This document shows positions 15,764 through 23,700 of a stretch of 64,000 bases of DNA, piece by piece (the first letter of the stretch is position 1; each line of letters opens with the position of its first letter). This DNA comes from an uncultured Ruminococcus sp. (GTDB lineage Bacteria > Bacillota > Clostridia > Oscillospirales > Ruminococcaceae). Under the pieces are notes generated by a model. The model was not told where the DNA came from. It saw nothing but the letters and a program-made list of their open reading frames with translations, and did not search any database. Location of the stretch: NCBI GenBank assembly GCA_910576995.1, contig CAJTLC010000004.1, positions 1-64,000 on the forward strand. The letters are read 5' to 3'. The translations under genes and the position numbers were made by a program.

Positions 15764-17913
15764 TGCAACTCCATTTCACGGCGAATAACGAACCCATTAT
15801 CCGCGTCCAATAAAACTTTATCCCCTGTTTTCAGTATCGACGCTGCGTGTTTAACATTTACTACAGACGGCTTGCCCAATTCGCGGGTAATTATTGCCGT
15901 ATGACTCAAAAGAGAACCTTTTTCCGCAATGATTCCGAGGGCGTTTTTTATCAGAAACACCCAAGAAGGATCTGTACTAACTGTAACTATTATTTTTCCC
16001 GTCGTATCAATATCAAGGGTCGGCGATCCTATAACCAAAACTTCACCCTCAACTTTTCCACGCGACGTGGGAATCCCTCTCAATTCTGTCTCTGCTTCGG
16101 AAATTCCGCATTCCGCGCATAACACGTCGTGATCAAACACTCTCCCGGTATAAACTAATCTCCCGAACACAGGCACGGAATTATAATTCTCATACTGTAT
16201 TTTTCGCCGTCTTACGATTTCCCTAAGATCATTCCTCTGCAATTCGTTTTCATGAAGATAAAAAACGTCCCGGCTATCGTCAATTATTGATTTTTCCGCA
16301 AGATTTATGCCTATTTTTAGCATTATTTCTCTTGCAAGTCCAAATAATTTACTTCTGTTAAGGCGCGATATCTCTCGGTTTGATATTCCAAGTTTCGCTC
16401 TTTTGACAAAAAAATTTTCCCCGACATTTTCTTCAGGAATTTTTCTTATCTGTACTTCATCATTAATATGAAGAGTTACATAATCGTCCAGAAGTTTCGG
16501 AGAAGTTCGATATGTGGCTGTTTCAAGCTTTAATTCGCCGAAACATCTGTCGCCGTACCCCTCGATATAAGCGTTTCGCGCTCTATAATATTCATCGCTG
16601 TCCAATGAGAATTTCCGCGCAGTTTCAAGCAGTTCCGCCATTTTTAAAACAGGTTCAAGGCTTTTCAGATCAGAAATATCGGAAAGCTCTTTTTCATGAT
16701 TTTTTTCGGAAATCGCCGTAAAAATAAACGCGTACATATCGTTTATCAGCGTAATATCCCATTTTCCGGCTATCAGTTCAATAAGCTGATGATACAATTT
16801 CAAAAGCTTATCAACGTCGGCTGTACCGGCGATCTGCCGCCTGTATTCCGGAAGACGGCGCTCAAATTCTTCATTAAGTTCCGACATATTTTTCGGAGTA
16901 TTTTTCAGAAGATGAATAAACCTGAACGCAATTACAAATTTTTTTACCAAGCTGATCTTTACTGATTTTTCGGGGATCGTCTTAACGCTTACCCCGATCA
17001 TTCGCTGCCAGACTGAAATTATTTTCTTCGAAAACGGCAGCAGTTTCAAAAGCGAATACCAGTTTTCAATGCGGTAATAAAGGCTGCCGTCCGCTGAATC
17101 CACCATATTTCTCAGTAAATTATCAAGCATTTCAGCCGTATCGCCGCCAATAATTCTGTTGACGCAGCTTTTGAATACACGATAATAAATTTCTTTTGCA
17201 AAATCATGGGTAAGGGGAAGAGTGCGAGACGGATAACTTTCAGAAATATTGCTGTTGTCCAGAATCTTAACTTCGGTATCATCAAACGCCGTTATAGGAC
17301 GCGCCTGCAAAATATATAATTCATTCTCTCTAATCGCAAATTCAATATCCATAGCTCTGCCAAAAATATTTTTTATTTTCAGCCCGTTTTCCACCAGTTG
17401 AGCAAGCATTTCCGACGAAAGACGTTCCATATCGTCGGGAAGCGTATAAAAATACTGCTCGTCATCGCAATTGTAATAATAATTCGCCGTTTCAATTTTA
17501 TCCTCAACAACGTTATTCCCTGCGCCTTTTCCGATAACAATAACTATCTCATTTAAAATTCCAAGCGGATTTGAAGTAAAGATTACCCCTGAAAAATCGG
17601 AGTTTACCATTTCCTGAACGATTATTTTCTGCCGTTCATCTGAAATGTCAGCCCTGTAATTCTTCTTCGAATAGCTGCGAAAAACTTTCTCGGCAGCCTT
17701 TGAAATTTCATCCCGTTCAACGTTAAGAAGCGTTTCAAACTGCCCTGCATAAGAAGCCTGCTCCCCGTCCTCCGCGCTGTATGACGAACGAACTGCAAAT
17801 TTTTCCGACTCGCTGAAACTAAGATCAATTTTTTCAATTTCTTCCACTATTATAAAATCGGGAATCTTTATCCCGTTTTTCTTCATAATCTCCAAATTTT
17901 CAGCTTTTGACAT
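15760..17913 (-). CDS. PEP-synthase / rifampin-phosphotransferase-like enzyme
   Basis: The 717-residue protein has the family's modular plan. The N-terminal ATP-grasp domain contains FAVRSSYSAEDGEQASYAGQ (residues 39-58) and VIFTSNPLG. The linker FDDTEVKILDNSNISESYPS, with TLPLTHDF, is of the type seen in Rph-like and prodigiosin-synthetase-like enzymes. The C-terminal phosphohistidine domain has GIPTSRGKVEGEVLVI and GSLLSHTAIITRELGKP, with His671 as swivelling phosphate carrier. There is no pyruvate/PEP barrel. Rph phosphorylates a hydroxyl of rifampin, so here I infer ATP-dependent phosphorylation of, or ligation to, a lipid-like substrate. Confidence 0.8.
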   Translation of the reverse strand: MSKAENLEIMKKNGIKIPDFIIVEEIEKIDLSFSESEKFAVRSSYSAEDGEQASYAGQFETLLNVERDEISKAAEKVFRSYSKKNYRADISDERQKIIVQEMVNSDFSGVIFTSNPLGILNEIVIVIGKGAGNNVVEDKIETANYYYNCDDEQYFYTLPDDMERLSSEMLAQLVENGLKIKNIFGRAMDIEFAIRENELYILQARPITAFDDTEVKILDNSNISESYPSRTLPLTHDFAKEIYYRVFKSCVNRIIGGDTAEMLDNLLRNMVDSADGSLYYRIENWYSLLKLLPFSKKIISVWQRMIGVSVKTIPEKSVKISLVKKFVIAFRFIHLLKNTPKNMSELNEEFERRLPEYRRQIAGTADVDKLLKLYHQLIELIAGKWDITLINDMYAFIFTAISEKNHEKELSDISDLKSLEPVLKMAELLETARKFSLDSDEYYRARNAYIEGYGDRCFGELKLETATYRTSPKLLDDYVTLHINDEVQIRKIPEENVGENFFVKRAKLGISNREISRLNRSKLFGLAREIMLKIGINLAEKSIIDDSRDVFYLHENELQRNDLREIVRRRKIQYENYNSVPVFGRLVYTGRVFDHDVLCAECGISEAETELRGIPTSRGKVEGEVLVIGSPTLDIDTTGKIIVTVSTDPSWVFLIKNALGIIAEKGSLLSHTAIITRELGKPSVVNVKHAASILKTGDKVLLDADNGFVIRREMELQ

Positions 17914-17929
17914 ATTGTACTCCTATTGC

Positions 17930-18832
17930 TTATCGCGTAATAAGATATCCCGCAACTGTGACTATCATGATGCTTTCCTGTATATACGTGTAAATTTCGA
18001 TAGCCGAAACAAGCTTGAATTTTTCGGGATCTTTCTTGAATTTCATTATCGCAAGTATCACCCACACAATATTTATAGTAAGCGCAATGACTGAAATTTT
18101 GCTAAGCTTCCAGACAAGAATATAATTCGTGATTATATCCATGATAGTTACGATTATTACGAAATTACAGGCTTTTTTATATCCAAAAAGCTTCGAATAC
18201 GTTACATATTCCGTTTCATTTTTCGGCGCTCTTATCTTTCGTGCAACCTCCCATATCAGCGCCGGAAAATACAAAGTAAAAACTGCCATAGCATTCGTAA
18301 GATCAAAAGCCGTGATCCCATATTTTATAATAGCAAAAGATATTACATAGATATTCAGTATCATCTGCACGGGATTATGCGTTATAAGCGCCATGGGAAG
18401 CGATTTCTGAATTTTATGCTTCTGGAAAAACCATACCGCCATAAGCGAACCGTAAGTATACAAAATCAGGCAGAAGATGAAATTATTCATGAAAATAAAG
18501 TTTATCAACAATGTAAACGCGATCAAAATGCTTACGAAAACCGCCAGATCTTTTTTCTTTACTCTTCCAGACGGAAGCGGTCTCTCCTTAAACAATCGGC
18601 AGTCCAGTTCGTAATCCTTAAAATCGTCGGCTATTCTCAGCCAGCATAAAAAACTAAAAACCGTAAATGCACATACGCATTCCTGAATGCCAATATCGAA
18701 TTTTGTAACGCCGTGATTCAGCAGCACAATAAAATAGATTTCCAGAAAAACCATTGCGCCGAGTATCAATCGCGGAATTATCGGATACATTTCTTTAAAA
18801 TAAATATGAAGCCTTTTAATTGCAGATATCAT
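17930..18832 (-). CDS. UbiA-family prenyltransferase
   Basis: The 300-residue membrane protein has about eight or nine helices. The first Asp-rich motif is in the ADDFKDYELD stretch (DDFKDYELD, residues 69-77), matching NDxxDxxxD with Asp for Asn. It continues CRLFKERPLPSGRV. The second conserved region, EVARKIRAPKNETEYVTYSK, matches the family's second metal and pyrophosphate-binding loop. Members move a polyprenyl group onto an acceptor; digeranylgeranylglyceryl-phosphate synthase of archaea is one. The next gene upstream is CarS-like, which acts after that enzyme in archaeal lipid synthesis. Ten-odd bases separate it from each neighbour. Confidence 0.85.
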   Translation of the reverse strand: MISAIKRLHIYFKEMYPIIPRLILGAMVFLEIYFIVLLNHGVTKFDIGIQECVCAFTVFSFLCWLRIADDFKDYELDCRLFKERPLPSGRVKKKDLAVFVSILIAFTLLINFIFMNNFIFCLILYTYGSLMAVWFFQKHKIQKSLPMALITHNPVQMILNIYVISFAIIKYGITAFDLTNAMAVFTLYFPALIWEVARKIRAPKNETEYVTYSKLFGYKKACNFVIIVTIMDIITNYILVWKLSKISVIALTINIVWVILAIMKFKKDPEKFKLVSAIEIYTYIQESIMIVTVAGYLITR

Positions 18833-18845
18833 AAATAATGCCCTC

Positions 18846-19424
18846 CTATAAATTTTTTCTTATTTTAAGCCCGTAAAGAGCCGCATTTACTGAAATATGT
18901 GTGATTCCGCCCAGTAAAATGTACAACATATATTTCGCAAAGCTTATTCCCGACGCAAAATATAAAATCAGCATGACGCCTATAAGCGAATCTATCTGGT
19001 CGATAATAAAAAATATTTTTCCCGTTATCCCCTGCGCGGTTTTTCCCGATGGAATGCCTATTCTGCGTTTTATAAAACTATTTGGCAGTTCCATTATCAT
19101 ATACGCCGCCCCCAGTAGAATACCGATGATCATATTGTAAAACAACATATTTTCATGACGAAGATAGAATTCATTGCGATAATCAATATCGGAAATTTTG
19201 AGAATAATTCCCTCCGACAACTGCGAAATACAGCAGAATATTATCATTGAGAAAAAGCCCGCCCAAGTCTTATTATCTCCGAATATCCGCTTTCCGTCCC
19301 TAAAATTTCTGCCGCCGTCCATAGGCTTTTTCAGTTTTTTATAGACAGGCGTTTTAGTGAATACCATATTCATAATGCCGCCAATGATAACGGGCAGCAT
19401 CGTTATATACATATTTATTACCAT
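18846..19424 (-). CDS. CDP-archaeol synthase-like (CarS/DUF46) cytidylyltransferase
   Basis: The 192-residue membrane protein has the CarS signature DGGRNFRDGKRIFGDNKTWA (residues 36-55), the second conserved segment LPNSFIKRRIGIPSGKTAQG, and FFIIDQIDSLIGVMLILYF. In archaea CarS transfers CMP from CTP to unsaturated archaetidic acid; bacterial CdsA is related. It overlaps the kinase gene upstream by seven bases. A housekeeping CdsA would normally be longer and sit with bamA/uppS/dxr, so a specialised prenyl-lipid role is more likely. No glyceryl-phosphate prenyltransferase (GGGPS/PcrB) lies in this window. Confidence 0.8.
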   Translation of the reverse strand: MVINMYITMLPVIIGGIMNMVFTKTPVYKKLKKPMDGGRNFRDGKRIFGDNKTWAGFFSMIIFCCISQLSEGIILKISDIDYRNEFYLRHENMLFYNMIIGILLGAAYMIMELPNSFIKRRIGIPSGKTAQGITGKIFFIIDQIDSLIGVMLILYFASGISFAKYMLYILLGGITHISVNAALYGLKIRKNL

Positions 19425-19771
19425 AGAAATCTACCTATAATAACGGCTTCCAGAACGAAAAAAACTATTCCCCACACAAGTACTCCGGCAGCCGCCACAT
19501 CTTTTACAATTTTTATTTCGCTGCTGAAATTTCCGTCAACTTTATCGGAAAGCCGCTCCAGCGATGTATTTATAAATTCAGCGGAAAAAACTCCTCCGCA
19601 TATAGTCAGAAACATCATATGCATCGTTAGTTCGGCGCGGCAAATAAGGTTTATTGTGAAAAATATCACTGCAATTATTATATATATCCCAAAATTTTTT
19701 TCGCTCTTAAATGCGTGTTTCATTCCCTGCACAGCACATTTTATACTATCCAAAAACGTTTTATTTTTCAT
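19418..19771 (-). CDS. dgkA: DgkA-type small lipid kinase
   Basis: The 117-residue protein has three membrane helices and an amphipathic N-terminus. The catalytic motif is EFINTSLERLSD, with Glu65, Asn68, Glu72 and Asp76. Members phosphorylate diacylglycerol or, in most Gram-positive bacteria, undecaprenol. As first gene of the operon it could supply a phosphorylated prenol or diradylglycerol for the CarS-like enzyme that follows. A ribosome-binding AGAGAGGG precedes the ATG and a good promoter lies about 25 bases upstream. Confidence 0.85.
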   Translation of the reverse strand: MKNKTFLDSIKCAVQGMKHAFKSEKNFGIYIIIAVIFFTINLICRAELTMHMMFLTICGGVFSAEFINTSLERLSDKVDGNFSSEIKIVKDVAAAGVLVWGIVFFVLEAVIIGRFLW

Positions 19772-19794
19772 AATTTTAACCCTCTCTTATTATA

Positions 19795-19823
19795 ATAATA
19801 CCATATTTCTCAAAATATGTAAA
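19795..19823 (-). promoter_or_regulatory. Promoter of the dgkA-carS-ubiA-pps-GNAT operon
   Basis: On the minus strand: TTTACA (19823-19818), 17-base spacer, TATTAT (19800-19795). Confidence 0.75.
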
Positions 19824-19871
19824 GAGACAGTTGTAATAAACGCAATGACATTTGTAATATTTTAGAGCCTG

Positions 19872-19925
19872 AGAACCTGTGTTCATAGGATAAACCGCAA
19901 ATCTTTTCCTATGAATACAGGTTCT
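19872..19925. repeat. Mini-palindrome
   Basis: AGAACCTGTGTTCATAGGA pairs with TCCTATGAATACAGGTTCT (one mismatch) around about 16 bases. Same plan as 13642-13705 and 14628-14677. Confidence 0.75.
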
Positions 19926-19932
19926 GAAATAC

Positions 19933-20069
19933 AAAAAAATGCTCCTGCAAATGCAGAAGCCTAAGTCAATGAATACTGATTTGTCGTACTGATCACGCCG
20001 GATCAGTCAGCCGCCTCGTCGGACTGCAAATTGCTACTTTTGCCATCCGACTTGCGGCTCCCCCTCGAC
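19933..20069 (-). ncRNA. Candidate small RNA or leader with its own terminator
   Basis: On the minus strand a TATAAT (20082-20077) is followed by about 137 bases with no coding frame. A long stem-loop has GCCGC/GCGGC and GTCGGA/TCCGAC separated by small bulges. A short hairpin, CTGATC-CGGCGT-GATCAG, follows. A Rho-independent terminator, GCTTCTGC-ATTT-GCAGGAGC plus seven T, ends it. No convincing -35 element is visible. I do not recognise a known class. It could be a free small RNA or an attenuating leader for the dgkA operon, which has its own promoter further on. Confidence 0.55.
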
Positions 20070-20146
20070 TGTTTATATTATAACACAGCCAAAGGATTTT
20101 TTTTACCCCAATTTTCCGTGAAAATACCATAAAATTACGTTATTTT

Positions 20147-21265
20147 TCAAACAATCCCTAAGAAGATCATAATTATCATAAGCAGGCTGAAATTTACGGC
20201 TGTAAATACCAGCATATATTTTCCGGAACGCGCTCCATCGGAACTTCTGTAATACTGAAACGATATCAGACTTGCAAGCGACGCAATTATCGTTCCCAGA
20301 CCGCCTATATTTACTCCCAGCAGCAACGATCTGCCGTTTTCCGTGAACTCTGAAAGCATTACCGCTGCCGGAACATTGCTTATTACCTGCGACAGCAAAA
20401 CCGATACTATCATCTCCCGATTCGCTAAAACTTCCGAGAAAAATCCGCGTACATCTTCGATTCTTGCTATGTTTCCAACAAATACGAAAAAGCAGACAAA
20501 TGTTGCAAGCAGATAGTAATCAACTTTCAAGAGCAGCCGCCAATTCAAAACTGCGATAATTACTATCGCCGCAATCAGGCACACCCAATCCGGTATAACA
20601 CGGAACACGGTCAGCAGACACATTAAAAACAGCGCGATATACGCTCCGCATTTTAATTTTGAAATTTCCTGATGTTCATTTATTTTCGCGGCACATTTAC
20701 TTTTCGGCAGCATCAGACATAACAGCATCAATAAAATCAAACTGAATATTCCAACAGGCATCATCGTTCCGAAAAAATCTCCGACGCTTAATTTATACAT
20801 ATCATATAAATACAGATTCTGCGGATTTCCGAAAGGCGTCATCATGCTTCCGAGATTAGCCGCAGCGGTTTCAAGAACGATAGTGAAAATACGGCTTTTT
20901 TCATCAGGAATATAACTGTACATCAATAAAGTCAGCGGTACGAACGTTATCAGCGCCACATCGTTGGTCAGCAGCATTGACGAAAAAAAGCATATCAGCG
21001 TTAAAATCACGCCCAATCGCCTGACTGTACCCGCCTGTTTCAGCAAAACGGACGTTGCTTTTTCAAATAATCCTATGCTGCGAAATCCTGCAACAGCCGC
21101 CATCAGACAAAACAACTGGATAAGCACTGTCCGATTGCAATAACCTAAATATTCCGCGTCGGGCGGAATTATAAACATCGTCACAACTGTTGCCGCAAAT
21201 GCGATCACAAGCGTAGGCTGCGCCTTGATAAATTTCATAATTTTATTCATTTTCTCAACCTGCAT
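20147..21265 (-). CDS. ArsB/CitM/SLC13-type anion transporter
   Basis: The 372-residue membrane protein has about ten helices. Two family signatures are visible: MLLTNDVALITFVPLTLL and the substrate loop AANLGSMMTPFGNPQNLYLY. This combination is typical of the ion-transporter superfamily that includes ArsB, citrate and NhaD carriers; the substrate cannot be read from sequence. Two starts are possible, ATG 21265 and ATG 21250, the latter preceded by AGGTTGAG. A parS-like site lies 55 bases upstream. It is not linked to arsR or other arsenic genes. Confidence 0.85.
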   Translation of the reverse strand: MQVEKMNKIMKFIKAQPTLVIAFAATVVTMFIIPPDAEYLGYCNRTVLIQLFCLMAAVAGFRSIGLFEKATSVLLKQAGTVRRLGVILTLICFFSSMLLTNDVALITFVPLTLLMYSYIPDEKSRIFTIVLETAAANLGSMMTPFGNPQNLYLYDMYKLSVGDFFGTMMPVGIFSLILLMLLCLMLPKSKCAAKINEHQEISKLKCGAYIALFLMCLLTVFRVIPDWVCLIAAIVIIAVLNWRLLLKVDYYLLATFVCFFVFVGNIARIEDVRGFFSEVLANREMIVSVLLSQVISNVPAAVMLSEFTENGRSLLLGVNIGGLGTIIASLASLISFQYYRSSDGARSGKYMLVFTAVNFSLLMIIMIFLGIV

Positions 21266-21319
21266 TTCTGTTTCTATTTATGTTTATAATATATCACATT
21301 CCCCTCCGTCTGTCAAGAA

Positions 21320-21335
21320 TGTTTCACATGAAACA
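21320..21335. promoter_or_regulatory. parS-like site 1
   Basis: TGTTTCACATGAAACA, a perfect palindrome with the central ACATGT-type variation of the bacterial parS consensus TGTTTCACGTGAAACA. It would be bound by the ParB encoded at 25035-25883. Confidence 0.9.
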
Positions 21336-21544
21336 TTTCAAAACATGAGCAATATCGTTATAATTATCATTATTCCCCCACTCCCCTGCTCGAATTATTG
21401 CTTAAAATTCGGCAAGCAATATAGTTCGGGGGAGTCGGATTTCCAAAGGAAACAATAAAGTGGAATTGCTGTAAGTATTATGATATTAATTAAAAAAAAC
21501 AGAAATTGTTGCAAAAGTCACTTTTATTTTCTTCAATTATATGG

Positions 21545-21550
21545 TATAAT
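21545..21550 (+). promoter_or_regulatory. Probable -10 element of the flavodiiron operon
   Basis: TATAAT, 70 bases before the start codon at 21620; the -35 region (TTTTAT-like) is weak. The stretch 21336-21540 shows nothing else. Confidence 0.5.
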
Positions 21551-21619
21551 AAAAATAGAGTTTTAATGGAATGAATATTTCAATCTAAAATTCAAATTAT
21601 ATGAAATGAGGAAGTTCAA

Positions 21620-22777
21620 ATGAAGAATGTTACAAATGATATTTTTTACATTGGCGTAAACGACCATGAAGTCGATCTGTTCGAAGGTCAGTTCGACGTT
21701 CCAAACGGAATGGCGTATAATTCATACGCGATCATGGATGAAAAAATTGCCATAATGGATACCGTTGATATAAATTTCGGTGAAGAATGGCTCGCCAATC
21801 TTAAAGAAGTTCTCGGAGACCGCAAGCCAGATTATCTCATCGTTCAGCATATGGAGCCTGATCATTCCGCAAATATAGATAAATTTATCGCTGAATTCCC
21901 CGACGCTGCCGTTGTAGGAAATGCAAAAACATTCGCAATGATCAAGGCTTTTTTCCCCGATCTGGAATTGAAAAATACTCTCACCGTAAAAGACGGTGAA
22001 ACGCTTTCGCTCGGAACTCATACGCTTAATTTCGTATTTGCTCCTATGGTTCACTGGCCGGAAGTTATGGTCACATACGACAGCTTGGACAAGGTTCTTT
22101 TCTCGGCTGACGGATTCGGAAAATTCGGCGCTCTCGACGTTGAAGAAGATTGGGCTTGCGAAGCCCGCCGTTATTATTTCGGCATCGTAGGCAAGTATGG
22201 CGTTCAGGTTCAGGGGCTTCTCAAAAAAGCTTCCGCTCTTGATATTCAGACTATCTGCCCTCTCCACGGTCCTATCCTCAGTGAAAATCTTGATTACTAT
22301 CTCGGTCTGTACAATACCTGGTCAAGCTATGGGGTTGAATCGGACGGCGTATTTATCGCCTATACTTCCGTTTACGGAAACACTAAAAAGGCCGCAGAAA
22401 TTCTTAAGGAAAAACTCCTGGAAAAAGGCTGCCCAAAGGTTGCAATCGCCGATCTTGCGCGCGAAGATATGGCTGAATCAGTAGAAGACGGTTTCCGTTA
22501 CGGCAAGCTGGTACTTGCAACTACCACTTACAACGGCGAGATCTTCCCGTTTATGAATCAGTACATCGACTGGCTCATCGAGAGAAATTACCAGAATCGC
22601 ACGATCGGTATCATCGAAAACGGCACATGGGCTGCCACGGCTGCGAAGTATATCAAGAATAAATTCGAAAAATCCAAGAACATTACATGGCTGGATACAA
22701 CGGTTTCGATCAAATCTGCTGTAAAACCTGAGAACATCGCTCAGATTGATGCGCTTGCCGAAGAACTTATGAAATAA
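21620..22777 (+). CDS. Flavodiiron protein (oxygen/nitric oxide reductase)
   Basis: The 385-residue protein has both domains. The metallo-beta-lactamase-like domain has the di-iron ligands HMEPDH (His77, Glu79, Asp81, His82), His145 (VHWPEV), Asp164 (FSADGF) and His216 (CPLHGP). The flavodoxin domain starts at about residue 242 (VFIAYTSVYGNTKKAAEI). In anaerobes it reduces O2 to water with electrons from rubredoxin or another carrier. It heads an operon with a thioredoxin-reductase subunit and thioredoxin. GAGGAAG lies before ATG 21620. Confidence 0.95.
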   Translation: MKNVTNDIFYIGVNDHEVDLFEGQFDVPNGMAYNSYAIMDEKIAIMDTVDINFGEEWLANLKEVLGDRKPDYLIVQHMEPDHSANIDKFIAEFPDAAVVGNAKTFAMIKAFFPDLELKNTLTVKDGETLSLGTHTLNFVFAPMVHWPEVMVTYDSLDKVLFSADGFGKFGALDVEEDWACEARRYYFGIVGKYGVQVQGLLKKASALDIQTICPLHGPILSENLDYYLGLYNTWSSYGVESDGVFIAYTSVYGNTKKAAEILKEKLLEKGCPKVAIADLAREDMAESVEDGFRYGKLVLATTTYNGEIFPFMNQYIDWLIERNYQNRTIGIIENGTWAATAAKYIKNKFEKSKNITWLDTTVSIKSAVKPENIAQIDALAEELMK

Positions 22778-22787
22778 GGTGATCAAT

Positions 22788-22991
22788 ATGAAAGTTACTC
22801 TAAATCCGGACGCGGAAGTTGTTGCACGTTTAAAGGACGGCTTGAAACGCAAAGACGGATATTGTCCTTGTAAAATTGCAAAAATTCCCGAAAATAAATG
22901 TATGTGCAAGGAATTCCGCGACCAGATAGCAGATCCCGAATTTGAGGGATTCTGCCATTGTATGTTGTACTATAAATCTAAGGAGGCATAA
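22788..22991 (+). CDS. Ferredoxin-thioredoxin reductase catalytic subunit-like protein
   Basis: The protein has 67 residues if started at ATG 22788, placed after AAGGTGAT. The cysteine pattern CPC (26, 28), CMC (38, 40) and CHC (56, 58) matches the catalytic chain of ferredoxin-thioredoxin reductase, which holds a 4Fe-4S cluster and a redox disulfide. It would pass electrons from ferredoxin to the thioredoxin encoded two bases downstream. No separate variable chain is present, as in other anaerobic bacteria with the minimal form. Confidence 0.85.
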   Translation: MKVTLNPDAEVVARLKDGLKRKDGYCPCKIAKIPENKCMCKEFRDQIADPEFEGFCHCMLYYKSKEA

Positions 22992-22992
22992 T

Positions 22993-23310
22993 ATGGCTGA
23001 AATTACGATTACAAAGGAAAACTTCGACGAAGAAGTTCGCAATTATAAAGGCGTCGTGCTGCTCGACCTGTGGGCAGGCTGGTGCGGTCCGTGCATGATG
23101 ATCGCTCCGAAAATTGAAGAAATTGCTGAAGAATACAGCGATAAGATCAAAGTTGGAAAGATAAACGTTGACGAACAGCCCGAACTTGCGGCGGCTTTCC
23201 GCTGCGAAAGCATTCCCATGCTGGTGGCTGTCAAAGACGGAGCAGTTCACAATGTAGCTGTCGGATACCGCGAAAAAGATGATATCGTAAAGATGTTTAA
23301 CAGTTTGTAA
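22993..23310 (+). CDS. trxA: Thioredoxin
   Basis: The 105-residue protein has the active site WAGWCGPC (Cys31, Cys34) and the cis-proline loop SIPM. ATG 22993 follows AAGGAGG, which overlaps the upstream gene's end. Its probable reductant is the ferredoxin-dependent reductase subunit next door rather than NADPH-dependent TrxB. With the flavodiiron protein this forms an oxidative-stress module. Confidence 0.95.
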   Translation: MAEITITKENFDEEVRNYKGVVLLDLWAGWCGPCMMIAPKIEEIAEEYSDKIKVGKINVDEQPELAAAFRCESIPMLVAVKDGAVHNVAVGYREKDDIVKMFNSL

Positions 23311-23320
23311 AAGAATAACG

Positions 23321-23360
23321 CCTCCCGTTTCAGGCAATACTAAACGGGAGGTGATTTTTT
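23321..23360 (+). terminator. Hairpin terminator overlapping the next ribosome-binding site
   Basis: CCTCCCGTTT pairs with AAACGGGAGG (23342-23351), then TGATTTTTTT. The second arm is also the Shine-Dalgarno of the small gene at 23360. Confidence 0.75.
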
Positions 23361-23449
23361 TGATTAATTTTTTGATCGGAAGTATGTTCGGCGGAGCAGT
23401 AGGCGTGGTAACAATGTGTATGTGTACCGCAGCTAAGTGGAGTGAATGA
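23360..23449 (+). CDS. DUF3789-like membrane peptide of 29 residues
   Basis: A TTG start at 23360, about eight bases after GGGAGG, gives INFLIGSMFGGAVGVVTMCM and then CTAAKWSE. The single hydrophobic helix with a glycine-zipper pattern matches the small DUF3789 family common in Clostridia and their phages. It is too short for most gene finders. Function unknown. Its ribosome-binding site lies inside the thioredoxin terminator. Confidence 0.6.
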   Translation: MINFLIGSMFGGAVGVVTMCMCTAAKWSE

Positions 23450-23561
23450 TGTAGTGGCTATTCTGAAAGTAAAGCGGCAATATTCTCTTGAGCTGCTTTA
23501 TCTGGGACGATGTTTCCCCTAAATCTCCACTGTATAAAGAATAATTCCTATTATTCATGTT

Positions 23562-23600
23562 AAAAGCCTTATGTATCCCTTGTGGATACATAAGGCTTTT
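23562..23600. terminator. Bidirectional hairpin terminator
   Basis: AAAAGCCTTATGTATCC pairs with GGATACATAAGGCTTTT. It lies between the thioredoxin operon and the convergent serS gene. Confidence 0.8.
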
Positions 23601-23604
23601 AAAT

Positions 23605-23690
23605 TTTGGGATGCATAAGGGTCTAAGTTCCATTATGCCGAGGGGGTTCAGGGGAGGCGGTGCCTCCCCTGATAAAGCAGCGCAAATAAA
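23605..23690. repeat. REP-like GC-rich repeat
   Basis: A CATAAGG...CTTATG-like broken motif is followed by AGGGGAGGCGGTGCCTCCCC, a hairpin. The same style of element occurs at 59106-59157 and 62314-62447, and as the start of the MITEs around gyrB. Confidence 0.6.
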
Positions 23691-23700
23691 TATTACATCT

